Shown: positions 52,001 through 61,000 of the stretch, piece by piece
How the letters are laid out: each line of letters starts with the position of its first letter
How positions within the stretch are numbered: the stretch's first letter is position 1
DNA from: Trileptium ribeirensis
Taxonomy: Eukaryota; Nematoda; Enoplea; Enoplida; Thoracostomopsidae
Length of the DNA stretch: 64,000 nt
Assembly: GCA_030248225.1 (NCBI GenBank)
Contig: JASANE010024835.1
Location: 1-64,000 of the forward strand
Direction: 5' to 3'
Position numbers and translations under genes: made by a program
Notes under the pieces: model-generated
The model's database searches: none
The model's input: the letters and a program-made list of their open reading frames with translations, nothing else
Told to the model about the DNA's origin: nothing

Positions 52001-55000
52001 CATACCTTAGTCCTGCCGCTGAAGATCCTGTTGGAAAACGAGTAACGGTTCACAAAGGACACTCGGAACTAAGTGGACCATTTTTGGTTGAGGATATTTT
52101 AGGCGAACATCGTTCCGATGTTGGCTATCGTCGTTTACTTTTTCTTGACAGCCAAAACGTGACTCAGTCTGAATCTAAACTTGTTTATGTTGGATCAGGA
52201 CCAGGTCTGATTTTAGTTTAAATATTAACATCGTTTGATAATTATTATTCTAATTTAAGTTATATTTGTAATTTTGCAGCATTAGATTTATCTATGTAGT
52301 TATGTGAGACACGTGAAACAATTATGTCTGTTTTGCGTTAATTTTCTTATTTACTAATAACTCGCAAAGTGATGAGAAATAGAGCGAGTGTGGCTACTCT
52401 GGGCTTATTTTGTAGTTCCAAATTCAGGCCCCTAAGCCCGCTAAAAGTCCCACGATAGCACTTATACACCGGCAATACTTCAGTGACAATGCTATGATCA
52501 TTTTAATCGTATTTCAAAACCGAAGAACTCTTTGATGAGAGGATGAAGAGGATACTATATAGGTCGTGAAAGATACATACCGGAAAGGCCAAGTTTCAAA
52601 AAAAGTCAGATTTGACACCTTTGAGAGTCATGTTAAGCGGGTTTAGCGTCTAAAGAAAGGTCACAAATAAGACAATTTGTGATCAAGCAAAAATTGTTAA
52701 GATCCATCCATCTGGTGACGGGTTATGATGTCCACAGATGAACAATTTTTTACGATTTTTACCGCAAGTAAAGCTATAATTAGAAATTCCGCTCGTTCAG
52801 CTTGAAAAATTAGCGGCAAATTATGATTTTAAACGTACAGGTAAATCTTGGTATTATGGTTATGATGTGGAATGATACTTGTAACTCGCAATGGAAGGGG
52901 AAATGGAGGAACTGTAGCTATTCTGCGCTTATTTTGTAGTTCCAAATTCAAGGTTTCAAGCCCGTTTAAAGTAGCATAATAGCAATTATGCGCCGGCAAT
53001 ACTTACGTGACAATTACTGACAACGCTACGGTCATTTTAGTCATATAACCCGGGGTTATTTTAGAGTCGGGAAGGGGGGGGCGACCCCAAGGATCGGCTC
53101 CCCCCTCCCGGCGAGCTCCCCCCTAGACACCGACCCCTACTTTTTCGCAAAAACGACCCCTTAAAATTTACGTTTTTTTCAAAAAATTGACCCCTTAAGG
53201 GGTCACTAGAAAATTTAAAAATGGCTGAAAAAATTGTTAAATTGTAAAAACGGTAATATTTCGATTTTAAAAACCTGTATAACGTAAGTCTGAAATACGT
53301 AACAATATATACACGCATATCGTAGGCTAAACGATCAATTATTTTGGTCACCAAACCTAAAATATGCATGCATATAAAATAAAAAAATATGTTGTATTAA
53401 TTTTTATAAAATTACTGACCCCTTAAGGGGTCATGACCCCTAGTTTCCGAAACGACCCCTTGCTACTCACCCATTAGGGGTCCGTAAATTTTTCCGTTTA
53501 CTGACCCCTATCTGGGAGGGTCTAAAATAACCCCGGAAAACCCAAAGAACTCTTTATTTCTTCTTTCAATAAATTTGGAAAAAAGACAAACTCTCTTGAA
53601 ATTTATAGATGACAGATTATAATCTGAAGAGTGATTTTTGCGTAGTAGGGCTTTAAGAATATTGATGAATACCACGCAAATACAAAATCGCTTTTATCGT
53701 ACTTAACAGCATCGAAAACATTTAGACACGTTCGATTGACCTACATACATCTGTTGGAAAAGTGGTAAATTTTTTATGTCAAAATTTACCAAATTTGCTA
53801 GTAACTAACACGATTTTAAAACAATGAAACTAACTTGTTTAAAGGATTACATAATCCTATAATCCCATACTTCACCGTCAAAAAACAAAAAAAACCTTTG
53901 TAAAAATTTTGAAATTTTCAATTTTTGGGAGCATTTTTAAACTTTGGTTAATTATAGTTTGAAAGCGGCAGCTCTGAAAAAAGTATACCAGCAAAGTTTT
54001 AGCTCTCATGTTTCGCTGTGGAACCTCTACCCCAGGAGATAGGTCACAAAAGAAATATACCCAGATGGCCAAATTACTAAAAATGTGACGACCCAGTGGA
54101 TATCATTTTGGCCCGGAAGACGTGTTTGGGGCATTTAGCGTTTAATGAAACGGCACAAATGTATTAAATTTGTGAATATCCATCCACCCGGTGAAGAGTT
54201 TTGATCCACGGACGGGATAAATTTTTTAACGATTTTCGCCGCCAGCTAAGCTATAGGTGGACACTCCGCTCGCTTCGATCGCCCTGTTTCAATTAATGTT
54301 TCGCGATAAGTTCGCAAAAATTAACAGCTGTTATATTGGTATTCTCGATTTTCCCAGGAGCGAGTCACTTTTTTCTGTTCGTAACTGTACTGTGCATAAC
54401 ATTGTAACTACATAGAAAGCTGATTTAGTTCAAATTTTCGCAGTTCAGAAAATCATACATAGAGCTTAGTACAAGTGTAACATTACAAGAATAACACCCA
54501 AAGCCTAGTTTAATTAATGAAGATGAATTGAGGTAAATATGTGGATAATATGTTTATATATGCATAATCTACCAAATATGTGTGATTGATTAAGGTAAAC
54601 ATATCTACCTTCATGATAAATGTGCACAAAGCAACGAAGCGAATCAATAGTCGATAGAGCAATAATGCGGCACCTACTGTAAGATGTATGCACAGAGATA
54701 TTGAAAAAGAATGCCAGAATGGATTCTAAACTTGATTTTATTATAGCAATAATTTTGCTGGAATAAAATCTACAGAACTAAATCTGTGCGGAACCAAATC
54801 GAGTCTATTCAACTACTAGAATCAATTCTACTCACGATTAGGTGCTAGCGTGTTATTTGCTAATCGTCCGAACTAAAACAAATCGATTTTGAGCATAGCA
54901 TAGCACAGTCAGATCTACTTGAATTTCGACAAACTGGAATAGCTTCTACTAGAATTTAATGCGGCGTAAACGGCTTGAGTTAATTCTAACCACCATTTTA

Positions 55001-58000
55001 CATCTCTCTGCACAGATCTCATGGTTGTTGTCGCATAAATGTTTGCTCCTCATATTTTTATATTTTTTCGGCAACATTCTCATATTTCTTTAAAAAACTT
55101 AAACATAACTCCAGTAAGATACATAAATTTTGTATATAAACAGAATATATATGTACCTGAAATGATATACAGAAATTTGAAAAATATAAAAAAACTAATA
55201 ACGAAATATACAATTACGATGAGTAGGGCAATCTTTGGTTGCAGCGGCAGCGCCTAAAAATTAAAAATAATACTAAATATTTTATATATAAATATATGGA
55301 TTTTTTACATATTTGGTTATGTAAATATGATTTTCACAGTGCAGATGCAGTCTGAGACTAATAGCCTAGTTGTTGGTTTGCATGGTTACCAAGTATTTTT
55401 TTTAATTTCAATACCATTGCCAGTTTTTTTTTATTTTCCTTGTAATTCTTGTAGCATGAGGTGTGTTACTAAGGCAAAAACTAGAAGTGTAACATTCGGC
55501 CAAGCAGAATTTTCCAACCCTTCCTAAATGATATCAAAGCTGCAAGGTATAACTGGTTCAAGTTATATCAAGTTTACTTACAGCGCTAATTGTGGGAAAG
55601 TTATAATTAAGTGTGTCAGTGGAGCAAAATTTTAAACATTTCATCAATATTGGTAAATGCGTTAAGTCTTGGTGCTAATTTGCTGTCAAGTACAGTAACA
55701 TGTTTACATAATATTATGTGTGATATTCATTTTTACAACACGGTGCTAGCTGTGCAAGCCGATTTTTAGTGACGTCCAAATTATTGACAATAACTCACAA
55801 AAATATTCGCTTTGGTACTTAAATTTACATACTGATGACAGCCGCATCTTTTATGAACCTAAAAACCTTAACTACATTCGTTGTAATATACTGTATACCG
55901 ACAAGATTGAGCTTAAAATTGGTATATTTTGATGAATTCACCGTCGAATATGGTAGCGGCAACATCATTATCCAATTAAAGTTTCAAAAACTTAACCCAT
56001 ATTCTGCTAGCGTCAGTTTAAACTGACATCTCATTTTTGCCGTACAAGTTCATGATCTGAATATGAAAATTTTTGTTTGTTGTTTCAGCTATTTATCGGG
56101 ATACGTACTGTTACATATAATAATTTTCGTCTGCATATCTCACCATTCGATTGTAGTTCCAGCATTGAATTTGAGCGAAATCAGATTTTTGGAGTATGGC
56201 CGCGACTTGCCGCAAGAAGTAAGTAATTGGATAAATGTAGGGGTACGAAATTTCATGGCATTGAAGGTCTACACGCTACCAGTTCATATACTTTGCCTTA
56301 ATTGATTTCACCAATCCGTTTGTTGATACTGTCCCGATTCCTAGCGTCAGTTTAAACTGACACTAGCAGTAGGTGCGGACAGGTTTTTCCATTATTTGCA
56401 TAATAACAATTTTGTGTGATGTGCGCTGAAAAAGTGAATATATGGTAGCCTGAGCGTTCAGTATCTAACTATTTGGATAGAATATTGCTAGTTATGACTT
56501 TATAGATTTGCTAGTGTTCGAACGACAATCCCTTCGTCAGAATATCTGTATTTGACTAGTGTCAAGAAGGGTTGGTAAAACCGGTTGTTGGAATCAGAGT
56601 GTGTTTTCCAGTTGCTTCTAGTATATGTTCTGTAGTGCTTCTGCTTGTTACCCATGTGCTTTAACCATAATAATTTTTCTGTTCAAGGTATAATGTCAAC
56701 GAAGTCCTCCAAATGCTAGAGGACATGTCGGACACAGAGACTGACGAATTCACGGGCGCGGATGTATATATAACACCTCCCGTAAACGCTAATGACGATT
56801 TAAGCGACATGGATTCGGGTGATGAGCTGACAGCAAGCGGTACCGCGAACAATCTCAGTGGCCGTCAACTGTTGGCAGAATCGGATGCACAGATTCGCAG
56901 TATTGATAAAACTGTAGTAGTAGGGCTTGATACGTCCGATTCTGAGGTCGACGAGTATAATGCAGACCCTGATTACAACGATAAGCCTACAAAGCCAAAA
57001 AGGGCGAAAAAGATCAAATACGTTCCAGCCTGGACAAAAAAATCTCTGGATGCAAATCATGGAGCCGAGAGATTTCCTTGGAATGTGAAGTCACCGCATT
57101 TGACTACAAACTCCTCGCCGACAACGCTTTTTGAGCGCTTTTTCACCGACGAACTGTTAGAAGTGATCTGCGTTGAGTCCAATAAGTACGCCAAGCAGCG
57201 CGATTCCAATAGCATCTTTGAACTAACTGTGCCAAACCTTAGACTGTTCATCGCAATTCTTCTGCACAGTGGTTACGTTGATCTTCCCAGAAGACCAATG
57301 TATTGGGAAATGGCCGAGGATGTTCATAACATTGGGGTGTCAAGAGCAATGTCACGAAACAAATTCGACGCTATCATGCAGAACCTCAGAGTTGAATATA
57401 GCTTGCGTCAAGTATTTTGTGCCAGAGCAAATTATCAGTATCGATGAGTCCATGGTTCCTTACTATGGGAAGCACGGTGCGAAACAATACATTCATGGAA
57501 AACCTATAAAGTTTGGTTATAAAATGTGGGTTGCCGCCACTCGCCTGGGCTATGTCGTCCAGTTCTACCCGTATCAGGGTGCGGGAACCACGGACAAGGA
57601 GCTGGGCTTGGGAGGGTCAGTTGTAATGAATTTGATGGAGTCTGTTCCTAATCAGCCAGGTTCGAACTATCATTTAATTTTTGACAACTTATTCACAAGT
57701 CCTAAATTGTTACGTGAACTGGCTGACCGTGGGTATGCTGCCACTGGAACGCTCCGCGTGCAAAGAACTGAGAAAGCACCGGTGAAGGACGTAAAAGAAA
57801 TGGGAAAGCTGGAACGAGGGTCTTACGATGTCGCCCTTGACCGCAAGAGCGACGTTTGCATTACGTGCTGGAAAGACAACCAGATTGTCACCATGGCATC
57901 TACATACGCAGGTACGGTACCCATTCAGAAGGCGCTTCGGTTTTCTCGTGCCGACAGACAACGAATTCTGGTTACGCAGCCAAAAGTCGTCCAGATATAC

Positions 58001-61000
58001 AATTATGGAATGGGCGGAGTGGATCGTTTTGACCAAAACGTTGCCACATATATGATTCAGCACCGAACAAAGAAAAGGTGGTGGCCCATCTTTCGGTTTT
58101 GTCTTGACTTGGCGATGCAAAACGCATATCAATTATACCGTCTCCAGGATAACGCGGTGGATGCGTGTAGTGATCTTCTTGCTTTCCGCAGGGAAATTGT
58201 GCAGGTGTATTTCGGAAAATTCGCTATGAGTACAAGTCATGGGCTTTTTCCTAGTGGTCGTATCGCAAAAGATCGCCGAGTTACTGGAGATGTGCGGTAC
58301 GATGGTCTGGCTCATTGGATTGTTAAAGGCAACCAGCGGCGATGTGCGGTTGCTGGGTGCAAGGGCACAACTTTGTATTATTGCGAAAAATGCAACGTTG
58401 GACTTCATCCGGATTGCTTCAAGAAGTACCACACTAACTAGAATGATTGACTTCAATGGCTTGACAATATTTTTCAACGTTATTTTTTCATTTACTCACG
58501 TTATTTCGAAATTTATTACGCATAGAGTTTCAAAGTTGATAAGAAAATGACAACTGGGTATCCAGGTTCGACCCCAAAATGAACGCCTCATAAGTGCAGG
58601 TGCTTTGAGCTTCGTTATATGCATTATATTTGTCAATGCGTAACGCAAGTATCGTATACAATACAAGAACAACAGTTGCGATTTTAGAAAAAACACGTCC
58701 CCCCATTCTGCTAGCGTCAGTTTAAACTTACAGTAACAAAAGTAACCCTAATACTCAGAACAAGACTTGCCATTGGAAAATATTTCTTCTGTTGATTGTA
58801 CAACAAGACCTATACAATAGTTCAACTTTTGTTTCAAATCTCTCTCATGGGTAGATATGGGTTAAGGATTTGTAGACAATTTTCTCGAATGAATGTATAA
58901 TAGTATGGAGGCAAGTTACATATAAATATATATAACAATTTTGGCAGTATAGTTTGGTGAGACATCAAACGTTTGTCAAAACACCACACACGGTTTTTGA
59001 AGTTTCTGAAAAGGTGCTTTTTAAGACCACAAAACCGTGTGTCACCGAAACGGCCTTATACTACTATCATCTTGTAAAAATTTAATGTTGTTGATTTTGT
59101 TATATCCAATCCATTTTAGGTAAAATTTCTAAACGCAAACAAACAAATCGTAAAAATGTTCCAAAACGGCAGATGCTCAATAATTCGAAGGGAAAATATC
59201 TAAAAATTGATCATAGCAATTTATGTTGCGCTCATCACAAGCTAATGCTGCTGTCGTTCGTTATGCTTAACAAAAGTAAATTAAGTTTTGGCTTGTAGAG
59301 TTATATGTAGCATTTCATTTTTAATTTGAGACTGAGTAACTTACAGTGATGGACAAACGTAAGTACAGACTTTGTCGAACGCAGTTTCGTCGGGTAGGGA
59401 ACGTACGCAATTGCGTACGTTTTTTTGAACTTTTTTGCATGTTGCTGTACATAATGTGTACTAATGCAGTACCTGTAGCTATTATATATTTAGTTTTACT
59501 TTTGCATCCGAGGTATGTGTGCACACGTAATAGATCGAAAATATAATTATTGAATTACAAACATATAACACTGGCCTCGCCACAGGACATAATTTTACCT
59601 GCTACGCATTAAGCTTTGAGGCCCTAGTTTCAACATGGGGAAGCAAGCCGGGGAAGACCGTGCCCACCAGTGTTTACTGAGGGTCTTAATGTAGAATTTT
59701 ATCGTGTATTCATGCCTTTACAAAACATTGTTTTTGCTTTATATCACTGAAAGCCGCCCCTGTGTGCAGACGGAACTTCTTTTTACCCTGGTTTTTCTAA
59801 TGAATAGTCGAAATATAAGCACTAGTTTGAGTTTTGTTATAAATATTTTGGTCAGCACTATTGATGTCACCTGAAAATATCTGGGGAAATTCTGAGGGAG
59901 TGAAACGAGTGTACTAGCCGTGACATTGGCGACATTTGACATTATCCGTTATTGGGGTTTTTAGTGTAACAGGGATAACTCAATTTTGGTACCGGATGGA
60001 TTTGTATGATAGGTCATTTGAAAGTTTTGCATCTCTATTTGTGCTCTTTAGTTAGGCGCCAAGACCGATTCCAACATCTTTGCCCGAAAAACCAGGGCAA
60101 AAATGGCTCTGGTTGTGTCCCAAAAACGCCCAAAATTAGTTATTATAACTCTACAATCGATGTAGATATCTCAATCAATGAATTTGGTCTAGTTTTGTAG
60201 AGCAACTGAATCTTTATAAGACAGGTATAATGCTTTGTTACGGCGGTTTTTTAGAATGTAGCATTTGGATCAAAACGGATTCTAAGATCGGCCCATGACA
60301 TCCAAAATACACGAAAATGGTAATATCTGCACAAACACTCGAGATATATTAGGCGTTTTCGGTCTAATTTTCTGGAGCAATAATTCATCCTATTGTAGTT
60401 GCAAATGTAGTGGTGTTAATGTCATTATTTACGCTGGAGGGTTGGGTCAAATCGGGGTTTCAATGGCCCAAGGAACCCAAAATACACAAAAATGGTAATA
60501 TATCCGCAACCGCTAGAGCTGTATGGCTATATTTGGTATCATTTTGTGCAGTCATTCATTATTCGTTTTGTAATTTGATGTTCAATATTGCTGGGTAAAT
60601 CTCTCTAAATTACATATTCAACATTTAGAATTTAGGGCATTGGCGATAAGATAAGCTACTGGTTTGTTTTGCTGAAAATGCTATCATGTGGTTGAGGTTC
60701 AAACCAAGCGCATATTGTGTTGGGATTGTTTTATGCTTACTTGGGCACTGACACAAGCGCGGCATGAAAATTGTGTTTATTTGATAATTTTCTGTTATTG
60801 TTTCAGCTGAAAACTTAACCGGGTGCCTTGTTGGTGTCGGTGGCGGAGGTTTGGCTTCATATATACGTACAACATATCCTGACGTAAGTGAAGCAGTTTC
60901 GCTTCTGATACGTTTACACTGTTAGAGATTATTTTTGCATGTTGAGTGTAAGTTATTTGAACTATAGTTGATGCAACAACAAGCAGTCGCGCTGTCATAT

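Noticed and set aside
56063..56305. 80-codon open frame starting MKIFVCC as the coding frame of the exon at 56089
   Set aside because: Although it contains a tempting HH motif, it begins upstream of the acceptor and its phase fits neither neighbouring exon, whereas another frame does.
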